The translations under genes were made by a program, and so were the position numbers. The notes under the pieces are model-generated. The model saw nothing but the letters and a program-made list of their open reading frames with translations, did no database searches and was not told where the DNA came from. From assembly GCA_017428525.1 (NCBI GenBank), contig JAFRQQ010000017.1:1-52212 (forward strand): 52,212 nucleotides of DNA. Reading direction: 5' to 3'. Numbering within the stretch: the first letter of the stretch is position 1; every line of letters starts with the position of its first letter. The stretch comes from Clostridia bacterium (lineage in GTDB: Bacteria > Bacillota > Clostridia > Oscillospirales > Acutalibacteraceae). Shown in pieces: positions 42,413 through 49,835 of this stretch.

Positions 42413-42685
42413 ATGAAGAAGTTTTCTGCGAAAAAGCTTGTGTATCTCGGCTCCGGGGCGCTCGACGGCGCAAAGACGGAGACCTACAGCTACGGCGGCG
42501 CAAGCATCTACGTTTCCAAGGTGCGCGATCTGGTTTCCGACGCGGACTGCCTCGTGATCGCCTTCGACCGCCTGCCCGCCCTGCTGCGCGGCAGCGGCTG
42601 GAAACAGACCGTCGCCGACCACTTCGGTCTGGACCTCGGCGCCTGCCGCATGGACCACAACGTCATTTACGGCCGCGCGGTGTAA
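42413..42685 (+). CDS. 90-residue protein of unknown function, likely target of the two-component system
   Basis: I do not recognise this protein. It is cytoplasmic (no signal or membrane segment), starts KKFSAKKLVYLGSG, has an Ala/Gly-rich middle (GGASIYVSKVRDLV), DCLVIAFDRLPALLRGSGW, and ends with a possible metal- or active-site cluster C-x-x-D-H (ACRMDHNV). ATG 42413 follows GGGGGGA. Its promoter carries the same 20-base operator as the two-component operon just upstream, and it has its own terminator at 42737, so it is probably the main output or a feedback component of that system. A leader of about 100 bases separates promoter and start. Confidence 0.8.
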   Translation: MKKFSAKKLVYLGSGALDGAKTETYSYGGASIYVSKVRDLVSDADCLVIAFDRLPALLRGSGWKQTVADHFGLDLGACRMDHNVIYGRAV

Positions 42686-42736
42686 ACCGCCGGATCAACC
42701 GATCATTCCTTTCAATCATCGTTTCCTTTCTGAAAG

Positions 42737-42772
42737 CTGCCGGCAAGTGCGATGCCGGCAGTTTTGTTTTTT
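42737..42772 (+). terminator. terminator of the 90-residue protein gene
   Basis: CTGCCGGCA / TGCCGGCAG, nine perfect pairs, then TTTTGTTTTTTC. Confidence 0.9.
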
Positions 42773-42787
42773 CGCGCAAAACGGCGA

Positions 42788-42817
42788 TTGACAAAGCCCC
42801 CGGCGGCGGTATATACT
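42788..42817 (+). promoter_or_regulatory. promoter of the GPH symporter
   Basis: TTGACA (42788-42793), 18-base spacer, TATACT (42812-42817). Confidence 0.65.
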
Positions 42818-42869
42818 GAATGCGGGCTGCGCGCAGGCGCGGCGATTCTGCTCCGTGGGAGGCGGTCTG

Positions 42870-44420
42870 ATGGAAGAGAAAAAGCAATCCGCGCTTTGGG
42901 AAAAATGCAAGCAGCTCATCGGCGTCGAGCCGGGCACGCGCCTGTTTCCGATGATCGCCTACAACTCCGCGATTTTCCTGAGCGGCGGCGCGTTTTATAT
43001 CATCGGCTGCTACTTCCTGCCCTTCCTGACCAAGGTGGAGGGCCTGTCCGCCGCGCAATACAGTCTGGTCGTGCTCTTCGCCGCGATCTGCGACGCGATC
43101 ACCGACCCGATCATGGGCGTGATCACCGACCGCACGCGGGATATCCGCGGCCGGCACCGCCCCTATCTGATCCGCGGCGTGATCCCCGTGATGATCACCT
43201 ATCTGATGATGTGGAATTCCTTCGGCCTGTCCGGGCGCGGCAATTCCACGCTGACGATGGTCTACTACATTCTCGTTTATATGCTCTTCAAAACGGCTTA
43301 CACCTACGTCGTTGTGCCGCATACGGCGATGCTGCCCGAGATCGCGCCGGCCTATTCGCTGCGCACGCAGTACAACGCGGTCAAAACCGTGATGGACGCC
43401 GTGGCGAGCTATTCCTCCTTCCTGATTTCCGCCTGCTTCTTCGGTCTGTTTCACACCGAGAAATTCTCCCCCGCCTCGCGCACGAAATTTACCTGGATGG
43501 GCATCATCCTCTGCCTCTGGGTCAGCCTGCCGCTGATTTTCACCTATAAGGGCACGCACGAGCGCAGCTCGCTGGACGACCATGTGCCGCCCTTCAGCCT
43601 GCAGGAATTTCTCGACCGCTACCGCAACATCTTCCGCAACCGTGCGTTCCGGCTTTATTTCGCCTTCGGCTTTTTCACGATGCTCTCCTCCTGCTTTGTT
43701 TCCACGACGTCGTATTATTTCCTTGAGAACGTCATGCAGCAGGAAAGCAGCTACAATATGATCACCACGATCTCCGGCATCGCGGAGGCCGTCGGCTTCT
43801 TCCCCGCCTATTTCTTCTCGATCAAAAAGACCAAGCAGCTGCCCGCGAAGGTCTTCATCCCCGTGTCGATGCTCGCGCTGGTCATCACCTGGTTCCTCAG
43901 CGCCGGCGCGCCGCCGTATTTGATGTTCCTGGTCAATTTCCTTTACGGTCTGGGACTCGCCGGCATGGCCTCGGTGCAGAGCAACATCTTCCCCGACGTG
44001 ACGGACGTGGACGAGCTGATCACCGGCGAGCGGCGCGAGGGCACGATCGCGACCTTCTCCTCCTTCGTCAAGAAATTCGTCAACGGCTTTGCGTCCCTGG
44101 GCGTCGGCCTGCTGCTGACGGCCTTCGGCTTCGACACGCAGGCGTCCGCGGCGCAGCAGACCGTCACCGCCCTGCGCGGACTGCGGCTGGCCTATTCCGT
44201 GGTGCCGCTGGTTTTCTTCACGCTGGCAATTGTGATGATCTGCCGCTATAAAATGACCCGCGCGGATCACGCGATGCTCAAACGGGCGATCGCCGAGAAG
44301 CACGAAACCGGCCGCGCCGACCTGACGCCGGAGGAAATCCGCACCCTGGAAGCGCTTTCCGGCCACAGTTTTTCGGAAATGTGGATCGGAATCGACGAAT
44401 CGGCGGCGACTGGCCATTGA
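42870..44420 (+). CDS. GPH-family (MelB-like) sugar:cation symporter
   Basis: 516 residues with about 12 membrane spans, fold of the major facilitator superfamily. The signature DAITDPIMGVITDRTRDIRG followed by RHRPYL is the GPH hallmark between spans 2 and 3. Such carriers import glycosides, pentosides or hexuronides with Na+ or H+. ATG 42870 lies seven bases after GGGAGG; the in-frame GTG 42855 would place the ribosome site inside the protein. Monocistronic; the stop overlaps the -35 of the next promoter. The substrate is unknown, but the GH3 enzyme and oxidoreductases fit a disaccharide or glycoside. An alternative name is a MFS transporter. Confidence 0.9.
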   Translation: MEEKKQSALWEKCKQLIGVEPGTRLFPMIAYNSAIFLSGGAFYIIGCYFLPFLTKVEGLSAAQYSLVVLFAAICDAITDPIMGVITDRTRDIRGRHRPYLIRGVIPVMITYLMMWNSFGLSGRGNSTLTMVYYILVYMLFKTAYTYVVVPHTAMLPEIAPAYSLRTQYNAVKTVMDAVASYSSFLISACFFGLFHTEKFSPASRTKFTWMGIILCLWVSLPLIFTYKGTHERSSLDDHVPPFSLQEFLDRYRNIFRNRAFRLYFAFGFFTMLSSCFVSTTSYYFLENVMQQESSYNMITTISGIAEAVGFFPAYFFSIKKTKQLPAKVFIPVSMLALVITWFLSAGAPPYLMFLVNFLYGLGLAGMASVQSNIFPDVTDVDELITGERREGTIATFSSFVKKFVNGFASLGVGLLLTAFGFDTQASAAQQTVTALRGLRLAYSVVPLVFFTLAIVMICRYKMTRADHAMLKRAIAEKHETGRADLTPEEIRTLEALSGHSFSEMWIGIDESAATGH

Positions 44421-44445
44421 CAAAAAAGAAAAAACGTGCTATTAT
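44417..44445 (+). promoter_or_regulatory. promoter of the small secreted peptide
   Basis: TTGACA (44417-44422), 17-base spacer, TATTAT (44440-44445). The -35 overlaps the stop codon of the symporter gene. Confidence 0.8.
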
Positions 44446-44493
44446 GATTTTGTCTGCGAACGCAGAATACTATTATGAAAGGATCGAATCACC

Positions 44494-44730
44494 ATGAAAA
44501 AGATCATTGCCGTCGCACTCGCTTTGATTTTTGCGCTTTCGTTCTGCACCGTGATCGCCTGCGCGGAAGATGCAGCAGCTGCTGCAGATGCCGGCAGCAT
44601 CGATTTTGCAGCGATTCTCACCCAGGTGATGAATATGCTCAAGAAGGTTGACTGGCAGAAGCTCATGACCACCATGATGAATCTGGTTCAGCAGCTGATG
44701 GGCATGCTCAGTTCCGCCAGCGGCAAGTAA
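44494..44730 (+). CDS. small secreted Met-rich peptide, unknown function
   Basis: 78 residues: signal peptide 1-24 (KKIIAVALALIFALSF, cleavage likely after IACA), then a mature part of about 54 residues. After a short Ala/Asp-rich start, the rest is an amphipathic helix rich in Met, Leu and Gln (LTQVMNMLKKVDWQKLM, MNLVQQLMGML). This resembles membrane-active peptides such as phenol-soluble modulins in style, but no homology is claimed. No leader with a double-Gly motif and no modification or export genes are next to it, so a classical bacteriocin is less likely. A near-perfect promoter and a strong terminator frame it as a single, probably highly expressed transcript. Confidence 0.8.
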   Translation: MKKIIAVALALIFALSFCTVIACAEDAAAAADAGSIDFAAILTQVMNMLKKVDWQKLMTTMMNLVQQLMGMLSSASGK

Positions 44731-44741
44731 TCAATCGGCAG

Positions 44742-44771
44742 AAAAACCGGGAGCGCGTCTCCCGGTTTTTT
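44742..44771 (+). terminator. terminator of the small secreted peptide
   Basis: AAAAACCGGGAG / CTCCCGGTTTTTT hairpin with a long T run. Confidence 0.92.
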
Positions 44772-44793
44772 GCTGCAAAAATCAAAAAATCTA

Positions 44794-44822
44794 TTGACAG
44801 AACGGCAGGAATGTGCTAACAT
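44794..44822 (+). promoter_or_regulatory. promoter of the serine tRNA pair
   Basis: TTGACA (44794-44799), 17-base spacer, TAACAT (44817-44822), 16 bases before the first tRNA. Confidence 0.75.
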
Positions 44823-44838
44823 AGTGGGGCATCGAAAC

Positions 44839-44927
44839 GGAGAGATACCGAAGTGGTCATAACGGAACGGTCTTGAAAACCGTCGTACCTCCGGGTACCG
44901 TGGGTTCGAATCCCACTCTCTCCGCCA
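44839..44927 (+). tRNA. tRNA-Ser (anticodon TGA)
   Basis: Acceptor stem GGAGAGA / TCTCTCC, long variable arm typical of serine tRNAs, anticodon TGA in CTTGAAA, T loop GGTTCGAATCC, CCA encoded at 44925-44927. It reads UCA and probably other UCN codons. Confidence 0.95.
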
Positions 44928-44976
44928 TTGAAATCAATTGCAACACAATTTGATATAGAAAGCATTACGCTGCCAT

Positions 44977-45067
44977 GGAGAAGTACTCAAGTTGGTGACG
45001 AGGCGCCCCTGCTAAGGGCGTAGGTCGGGTAACCGGCGCGGGAGTTCGAGTCTCCCCTTCTCCGCCA
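44977..45067 (+). tRNA. tRNA-Ser (anticodon GCT)
   Basis: Acceptor stem GGAGAAG / CTTCTCC, long variable arm, anticodon GCT in CTGCTAA, T loop GAGTTCGAGTCTC, CCA encoded at 45065-45067. It reads AGC/AGU. Likely cotranscribed with the tRNA at 44839. Confidence 0.95.
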
Positions 45068-45069
45068 TG

Positions 45070-45101
45070 AAAAAACCCGTTGCATCAGCAACGGGTTTTT
45101 T
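45070..45101 (+). terminator. terminator of the tRNA operon
   Basis: AAAAACCCGTTGC / GCAACGGGTTTTTT, perfect stem with loop ATCA, two bases after the second tRNA. Confidence 0.92.
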
Positions 45102-45103
45102 CA

Positions 45104-45277
45104 GTGAAGTGTGCCATTCGGCACGAGAAGTGCGCTGCGCGCGTGAAGTTGACCTGCGGTCAGTGAAGTGCCTGCGGGCGTGGGTGGTACACTTCACTTC
45201 ACTTTGCGGCGTCGCCGCAAAACTTCACGGTAAGCGAAGCGAACCGCTTCACATGTGCCGCAAGGCGCATGCTTCAC
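45104..45277. repeat. beaded hairpin array, GTGAAGT/ACTTCAC spacers
   Basis: Left arm: spacers GTGAAGT (45104, 45143, 45163) separate mini-hairpins GTGCC/GGCAC, GCGC/GCGC, TGACC/GGTCA and GCC/GGC. Right arm: the reverse-complement spacer ACTTCAC or GCTTCAC (45191, 45222, 45246, 45271) separates GCGGCG/CGCCGC, GGT/ACC and ATGTGCC/GGCGCAT-like stems. The whole can also fold as one large stem with the spacers paired. No coding sequence is credible here. Confidence 0.7.
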
Positions 45278-45369
45278 AAATGAGCGTCTCAAAGCTGCTT
45301 GCGCTGGTGCATAATCATTTCTTTCAGTTGCCAATCCGTTCGCGCAGCACAGAAAAATCCCGCTGCGCG

Positions 45370-45465
45370 GAACATGATGGTTGCTTTGCAAATGATGTGC
45401 GCTGCGCACATGATGTGTACCTGCGGCACATGAGAAGGAACACATCGCATCATTTGCGCCGGCGG
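45370..45465. repeat. beaded hairpin array, ATGATG spacers
   Basis: ATGATG at 45374, 45392 and 45410 separates mini-hairpins TTGC/GCAA, TGCGC/GCGCA and TGTACC/GGCACA; CATCAT follows inverted near 45449. Same design as the array at 45104 with a different spacer. Confidence 0.65.
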
Positions 45466-45477
45466 CGCGCTTCCCGC

Positions 45478-45506
45478 TTGACGTTTGCCGGAAAACAGAC
45501 TATAAT
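45478..45506 (+). promoter_or_regulatory. promoter of the hydrolase-acetyltransferase operon
   Basis: TTGACG (45478-45483), 17-base spacer, TATAAT (45501-45506). Confidence 0.75.
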
Positions 45507-45584
45507 AAAAGCCGGCGCGCGGGCAGGTCCGGCCTGCGGCCGCAGCGCAACGGCTGCAAATTTTGAAGCATCACAGGAGCACAC

Positions 45585-46346
45585 ATGGAAAAGTATTTTG
45601 ACGTCCGCGCACAGGGCCGTCAGGTCCGCTGCAAGGTCTATTACAAAGAAAAACCGCAGGCAGAGAAAGCGGTGATCTGCTGCACGGGTTTCGCCGGTCA
45701 CAAGGACAACCGCGCCGCCAACGGCTTTGCAGACAAGCTGCTGTCCAAACGCAAGGACACGGTCGTGGTCGTGTTCAACTGGCCGGCCCACGGCGACGAC
45801 ATCCGGAAAAAGCCGACGCTGGCCGATTGCAGCCTCTATCTGGATCTGGTCGTCGACGAGGTCCGCCGCCGCTTCGGCGCGCAGGAGCTCTACGGCTACG
45901 CCACCAGCTTCGGCGGCTATCTGCTGCTGAAATACATCTCGGAGCAGTCGAATCCGTTCCGAAAGATCGCGCTGCGCTGCCCCGCCGTAGATATGTACGA
46001 CGTGCTGTCCCGCGCCATCATGAGCCGCGACGAGCTGGACCGCATCCAAAAGGGCAAGGACGTGCCGGTCGGTTTTGACCGGAAGATCCCCGTGACGCCC
46101 GTGTTTCTGGAATCGCTGAAGGAAAACGACATCCGACAGCGCGATTTCTCGGCCGCCGCGGAGAACCTTCTGATCCTGCACGGGACCGCGGACGAGGTCG
46201 TCCCCTTCGAGAGCGGGCAGTCCTTCGCCGCGCAGAACGGGATCCGGTTCATTCCCGTGGAAAATGCGGATCACAGGTTCCAGAATCCCGTTCATATGAG
46301 CCTCGCGAATAAACTCGTGATGCAGTTTTTTGATCTCACAGTTTAA
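45585..46346 (+). CDS. alpha/beta hydrolase
   Basis: 253 residues. Core order of an alpha/beta hydrolase: VICCTGFAGHKDNRAANGFAD near 30 as the oxyanion segment, nucleophile elbow GYATSFGG (variant of G-x-S-x-G, the Ser in TSF), acid region LHGTADEVVPFE, and catalytic His in ADHRF near the end. No signal peptide, so it is cytoplasmic. It could be an esterase, peptidase or acyl-transfer enzyme; the substrate is unknown. ATG 45585 follows AGGAG. The acetyltransferase starts 13 bases after its stop, so the two form an operon. Confidence 0.88.
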   Translation: MEKYFDVRAQGRQVRCKVYYKEKPQAEKAVICCTGFAGHKDNRAANGFADKLLSKRKDTVVVVFNWPAHGDDIRKKPTLADCSLYLDLVVDEVRRRFGAQELYGYATSFGGYLLLKYISEQSNPFRKIALRCPAVDMYDVLSRAIMSRDELDRIQKGKDVPVGFDRKIPVTPVFLESLKENDIRQRDFSAAAENLLILHGTADEVVPFESGQSFAAQNGIRFIPVENADHRFQNPVHMSLANKLVMQFFDLTV

Positions 46347-46359
46347 AGGAGCACCCCTG

Positions 46360-46986
46360 ATGGAGAAAAATCTTGTTTTTCGTTTGGAAACGGCAGCGGA
46401 TCACCGCGCCGTGGAAACGCTGGTCCGGGAAGCCTTCTGGAACGTCTACCGCCCCGGCTGCAGCGAGCACTATGTGATCCATGTGCTGCGGGACGACCCG
46501 GCCTTCGTGCAGGCGCTGGATTTCGTTCTGGAGCTGGACGGCGAACTGATCGGGCAGAACATATTCATGAAAACCGTGATCCTCGCCGACGACGGCAGAG
46601 AAATCCCCGTGCTGACCATGGGGCCGATCTGCATCACGCCGCCGCTCAAGCGCAAGGGCTACGGCAAGCAGCTGCTGGACGCCTCCCTGGAAAAGGCGGC
46701 CGCGCTGGGCTTCGGCGCGGTCCTGTTTGAAGGCAACATCGGCTTTTACGGAAAGAGCGGCTTTGACTATGCGCGCAAATTCGGCATTCGCTATCACGAT
46801 CTGCCGGCGGACGCGGACGATTCCTTCTTCCTTTGCAAGGAACTGATCCCGGGTTATCTGGACGACGTCACCGGCGTTTATCAGACGCCGCAGGGCTACT
46901 ATGTGGATGATGCGGATGTGGAAGCCTTCGACAAGGGCTTCCCGCCGAAAGAAAAGCTCAAGCTGCCCGGGCAGCTGTTTGACTGA
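46360..46986 (+). CDS. GNAT-family N-acetyltransferase
   Basis: 208 residues. Start FRLETAADHRAVETLVREAFW; acetyl-CoA-binding region MGPICITPPLKRKGYGKQLL with the pattern R-K-G-Y-G-K, then ALGFGAVLFEGN and FYGKSGF near motif B. The C-terminal 60 residues (FLCKELIPGYL, GYYVDDADVEAFDKGFPPKE) are typical of a YhbS-like subgroup common in gut Clostridia. It would acetylate a small molecule or peptide amine; substrate unknown. ATG 46360 follows AAAGGAG; the frame from 46330 starts inside the hydrolase and lacks a ribosome site. Confidence 0.9.
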   Translation: MEKNLVFRLETAADHRAVETLVREAFWNVYRPGCSEHYVIHVLRDDPAFVQALDFVLELDGELIGQNIFMKTVILADDGREIPVLTMGPICITPPLKRKGYGKQLLDASLEKAAALGFGAVLFEGNIGFYGKSGFDYARKFGIRYHDLPADADDSFFLCKELIPGYLDDVTGVYQTPQGYYVDDADVEAFDKGFPPKEKLKLPGQLFD

Positions 46987-47001
46987 ACCGAATAAAGCGA
47001 A

Positions 47002-47030
47002 GCGCCCCGCCGTTTGGCAGGGCGCATTTT
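47002..47030. terminator. bidirectional terminator between convergent genes
   Basis: GCGCCCCGCC / GGCAGGGCGC, ten pairs with one G-T, loop GTTT, then ATTTTGC; the minus-strand side also has T-rich sequence. Confidence 0.75.
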
Positions 47031-47046
47031 GCATCTTGCGGGGCGG

Positions 47047-47742
47047 TCAGTCCGCCTTTTTCTTTTTGCCGATGGATTTCAGCAGCGGGAAAAACAGGTC
47101 CCGGTGGATCAGCGCGGCGCCGACGAGGGCGACGATGATCGTCACAAACATCAGAATGCCGACGCCGGTGGACGGCGCAAACAGCAGCACGATCACGCCG
47201 AACAGGATCGGCGCGATGCCGAGCTTCCAGTGCTTGCTGAAATAGCTCGCGCCCAGCGCGCCGAACAGGGCGGGCAGCACGTTGCTGAACGCCGCCTTGA
47301 AGACAGGGTTGTCGCTCGCGCGCGCAAAGACGCCCGCAAAGGCGAGCACGCCCACGGCAATGACGACGGTCGTCGTCAGGGACGACACGGCGATGGAGAT
47401 CGTACTGATGACCTCACCCTCCTCCGTGTTCGGGCGCACCTTGGCGTTCTCCATGGCGTTCAGACCGCAGGGCAGCTTGAGGTTGGAAATATTGCCCGTC
47501 ACAAAGGAAAGATAGGTGCCGCCCGCGCCGAGCATCGGCACATAGGTCACCACCTCGATGATGCCCGTCACCCAGTAAAGGGGCGCCAGCGTCGCGACCA
47601 CCTTTCCGATCACGCTCAAACTCGGCCACTGCTGCAGCACGAGGGACATTGCGACCGGAACGCCGAACATCATCAGCAGCGCCGCATAGTTCCAGACGGC
47701 GCCCCAGATGTGGACTTTGTCAAAATACGTCTTCTTTTCCAT
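47047..47742 (-). CDS. membrane protein partner of the DUF5058 protein
   Basis: 231 residues with about six hydrophobic spans (YAALLMMFGVPVAMSLVL, LYWVTGIIEVVTYVPML, TVVIAVGVLAFAGVF, APILFGVIVLLF, ILMFVTIIVALVGAALI) and a Lys-rich end. It also has a loop YLSFVTGNISNLKLPC that looks conserved. I know no functional name. ATG 47742 overlaps the stop of the DUF5058 gene (TGATG), so the two are coupled and probably form one transport complex. The longer frame from 47895 reads through the neighbour and is rejected. Confidence 0.8.
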   Translation of the reverse strand: MEKKTYFDKVHIWGAVWNYAALLMMFGVPVAMSLVLQQWPSLSVIGKVVATLAPLYWVTGIIEVVTYVPMLGAGGTYLSFVTGNISNLKLPCGLNAMENAKVRPNTEEGEVISTISIAVSSLTTTVVIAVGVLAFAGVFARASDNPVFKAAFSNVLPALFGALGASYFSKHWKLGIAPILFGVIVLLFAPSTGVGILMFVTIIVALVGAALIHRDLFFPLLKSIGKKKKAD

Positions 47743-48581
47743 CACTGCACCGCCTTTCCGATCTCGTACCAGGTGAAATTCGCCAGCTCCGGGGGCAGGA
47801 TCCTGGAAAACAGGATCGCGCAGCCCATGGCGGCAAACATCGCGACCGGCATGGCAAAGGATTCGAATTTCTCCAGCGCCTTGACCTTTTTGCACAGCTG
47901 CATGAGCAGGAGCATGAAGACGATCGCAAAAAACAGCGTCAGAATGGAGAGCAGACCGGCGGATTCGGTCACCACGCTCTGCGTGACCTGCTGCCCGGAT
48001 GCATCCAGCGCCGTCTCTTTGGCGACGGTGCAGCCGTTGATGGCTCTGGCAATAAAGGCGGAGATGATGCCGATGAAGGCCGCCGCGGAGAGAATATCGC
48101 CCATCTTTTTGGCTTTTTCATCTTTGTTGACCGCGTCACCGATTTTCGTCTGCAGCTTTTTGCACACGATCGGCAGGAAGGTCAGCGGAAACACGGAACC
48201 GATCGTCATCGCCCACACCACGGTCGAAAACTGCTTCATATCCGTGATTTCCTGGCTCAAAGAACCGCCGAGGTTGTTCAGCGCCGTTTCGGCGGCGACG
48301 GTTTCATAAGCGAGGTTGCCGATGACGGTCAGGCGGATCCACGGCAGGATGACGCCGAGCGCCTTGGCAAGCACGAACACCGTGACAAGAATCGAGATCG
48401 CGGGCGCGATGGAAAACAGGATGCTGGAGGTCACGGTGCTGACCAGCGTTTCTTTTTTGATGCCGATTTTTTTGCCGTGCTTCCACGACTTTACGATGAA
48501 GAACAGAGACTGCGCAAGGATGAACGCGATCACGCCGAACGCGATGGCGTACATGGCGGGGCTTGCTTTGAATTGATCCAA
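47742..48581 (-). CDS. DUF5058-family membrane protein
   Basis: 279 residues, TTG start at 48581 after GGAGGGA. About seven spans (AIAFGVIAFILAQSLFFIV, SILFSIAPAISILVTVFVLA, VVWAMTIGSVFPLTFLPIV, AAAFIGIISAFIARAI, LLSILTLFFAIVFMLLLM, FAMPVAMFAAMGCAILF). The family is of unknown function and in Clostridia typically sits with a second small membrane protein and sometimes an amidohydrolase or peptidase, suggesting transport of a small amine or peptide. Here only the membrane pair is present. The first gene of a two-gene operon with a good promoter at 48644. Confidence 0.85.
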   Translation of the reverse strand: MDQFKASPAMYAIAFGVIAFILAQSLFFIVKSWKHGKKIGIKKETLVSTVTSSILFSIAPAISILVTVFVLAKALGVILPWIRLTVIGNLAYETVAAETALNNLGGSLSQEITDMKQFSTVVWAMTIGSVFPLTFLPIVCKKLQTKIGDAVNKDEKAKKMGDILSAAAFIGIISAFIARAINGCTVAKETALDASGQQVTQSVVTESAGLLSILTLFFAIVFMLLLMQLCKKVKALEKFESFAMPVAMFAAMGCAILFSRILPPELANFTWYEIGKAVQ

Positions 48582-48643
48582 GGGACTCCCTCCTTTTCCA
48601 TTCTTCGGGCGCCGGTCTGCGCGCCGCGCCCGTCGATAACCTT

Positions 48644-48672
48644 ATCTTATCATTCTTAAAAAAAGAAGTCAA
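48644..48672 (-). promoter_or_regulatory. promoter of the DUF5058 operon
   Basis: Minus strand TTGACT (48672-48667), 17-base spacer, TAAGAT (48649-48644). Confidence 0.7.
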
Positions 48673-48748
48673 TCACCGCCGCAAAGTTTTTTGAATAGAG
48701 ATGGAATAGCGACAGCGCCGCCGACGGGCCTGCCGCGAAAAAAAATGA

Positions 48749-48828
48749 CCGCACACGGAAACCGGACGTTTATTTCCCGTGTGCGGCGTCAAAACTAATG
48801 ACAAGCGGCTGCGCGCAGAACGCAGCCG
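48749..48828. repeat. two hairpins in the mazF leader
   Basis: CCGCACACGG / CCGTGTGCGG (48749-48786) and CGGCTGCG / CGCAGCCG (about 48806-48828). The second ends 26 bases before the mazF start. They may be a terminator for upstream transcription and a regulatory leader; no antitoxin frame is seen here. Confidence 0.5.
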
Positions 48829-48854
48829 GAAAACTGCATAGGAGTGATCGTTTC

Positions 48855-49217
48855 ATGAATGTCAAACGGGGAGATATTTACTATGCCGATCTCAGTCCGG
48901 TCGTCGGCTCGGAGCAGGGCGGCACGCGCCCCGTGCTGATCGTACAGAATGACGTCGGCAATCAGCACAGCCCCACGGTGATCGCCGCGGCCATCACCAG
49001 CCGGCATAACAAGGCCGATCTGCCCACGCACATCCGCGTGAATGCCGGCGGCAGCGGGCTGGCCAAGGATTCCATCGTGCTGCTCGAGCAGGTGCGCACG
49101 CTGGATAAGCGCCGCCTGCGCAGCAAAATGGGCAATCTCGGCGCGCAGGATATGGACCGCGTGGATCAGGCGCTCGGGGTCAGCCTCGGCATCAGCTTCG
49201 GCCGGCAGGGCCTGTAG
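48855..49217 (+). CDS. mazF: MazF/PemK-family mRNA interferase without adjacent antitoxin
   Basis: 120 residues with the full Bacillota MazF (EndoA) pattern: VKRGDIYYADLSPVVGSEQGG, then RPVLIVQNDVGNQHSPTVI, conserved Arg in TSRHNK and Thr in PTHIRV, then DSIVLLEQVRTLDKRRL. It should be a dimeric ribonuclease that cuts mRNA at short motifs. ATG 48855 has AGGAG at 48839-48843; the longer frame from 48798 has no ribosome site. MazE-like antitoxins normally lie just upstream, but gap 48673-48854 has none, so the toxin is alone or is controlled from elsewhere. Its 3' end overlaps the convergent DUF4830 gene by 26 bases. Confidence 0.9.
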   Translation: MNVKRGDIYYADLSPVVGSEQGGTRPVLIVQNDVGNQHSPTVIAAAITSRHNKADLPTHIRVNAGGSGLAKDSIVLLEQVRTLDKRRLRSKMGNLGAQDMDRVDQALGVSLGISFGRQGL

Positions 49218-49755
49218 TCGGCGGTTCCGTCTGCGCTGCGGCGGAGGTCTGCGGCGCGGGCTGCGTCTGCCGTCCGCCGTCGAAGCCGTAAAGAAAGCCG
49301 TCCTGCTCAAGGGAACAGACGTCGCCGCCGATGACCCGCCCGTCATAAATCAGCAGATTCAGCTCCACCGTGCCCGGGCGTTCCTCATAGCCGGGATAGT
49401 TGAGGACCTCGTAGGTCCAGCGCTTGGCGCGCACGCCGCGATAGAGCGTCAGATCCAGCCCCTGCGCCTGATTCATCTCTACGTATTCCGTAAACGCCGC
49501 GTCATAGATTTCCGGCAGAATCACCTCGCTGACCTCCGTCGGGTCGGGGGCAACCCGCCAGCCGAACTGTGAAATGAAGGCCAGGCGCTCCTGCGCCGAA
49601 CCGGCCTTGTAGCTGATCACCGCCTCCTGCGCCGTCTCCGAGGCGCGCGCGCCGAGCAGAACCCAGAGCAGCGCCGCCGCGAGCGCCGCCACCGCAGCGC
49701 ACAGCACGATCAGCTTCACCTTTGACGTTTTGACCGAATAGACAAACATCTGCAT
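49192..49755 (-). CDS. DUF4830 membrane-anchored protein
   Basis: 187 residues. One membrane segment (LIVLCAAVAALAAALLWVLL, about 15-34), then an outside domain: RLAFISQFGWRVAPDPTEV, EVILPEIYDAAFTEYVEMNQAQG, LYRGVRAKRWTYEVLNYPGY, LLIYDGRVIGGDVCSL, FLYGF, which is the DUF4830 pattern. A Gln/Thr/Pro-rich tail ends it. Function unknown. ATG 49755 follows AGAGGCGG; ATG 49749 is an alternative. The 3' end overlaps mazF tail to tail by 26 bases, so the two transcripts can pair. A terminator separates it from the gene upstream. Confidence 0.82.
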   Translation of the reverse strand: MQMFVYSVKTSKVKLIVLCAAVAALAAALLWVLLGARASETAQEAVISYKAGSAQERLAFISQFGWRVAPDPTEVSEVILPEIYDAAFTEYVEMNQAQGLDLTLYRGVRAKRWTYEVLNYPGYEERPGTVELNLLIYDGRVIGGDVCSLEQDGFLYGFDGGRQTQPAPQTSAAAQTEPPTTGPAGRS

Positions 49756-49787
49756 CACCGCCTCTGATCTTCTATATGCGGGCGGGC

Positions 49788-49830
49788 GAAAAAATATGCG
49801 CAGCAGGCGGAAGACCGTCTGCTGCGCGTA
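49788..49830 (-). terminator. terminator of the Pro-rich membrane protein
   Basis: TATGCGCAGCAG / CTGCTGCGCGTA stem (49795-49830) followed on minus by ATTTTTTCG. Confidence 0.8.
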
Positions 49831-49835
49831 TGTAC

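Noticed and set aside
45067..45675. 202-codon plus frame through the tRNA terminator and hairpin arrays
   Set aside because: It starts in the tRNA CCA end, crosses a terminator and the palindromic arrays, and enters the hydrolase gene out of frame.
47014..48659. Long plus-strand frames opposite the DUF5058 operon
   Set aside because: The minus strand encodes clear membrane spans with overlapping starts and ribosome sites; the plus frames have neither.
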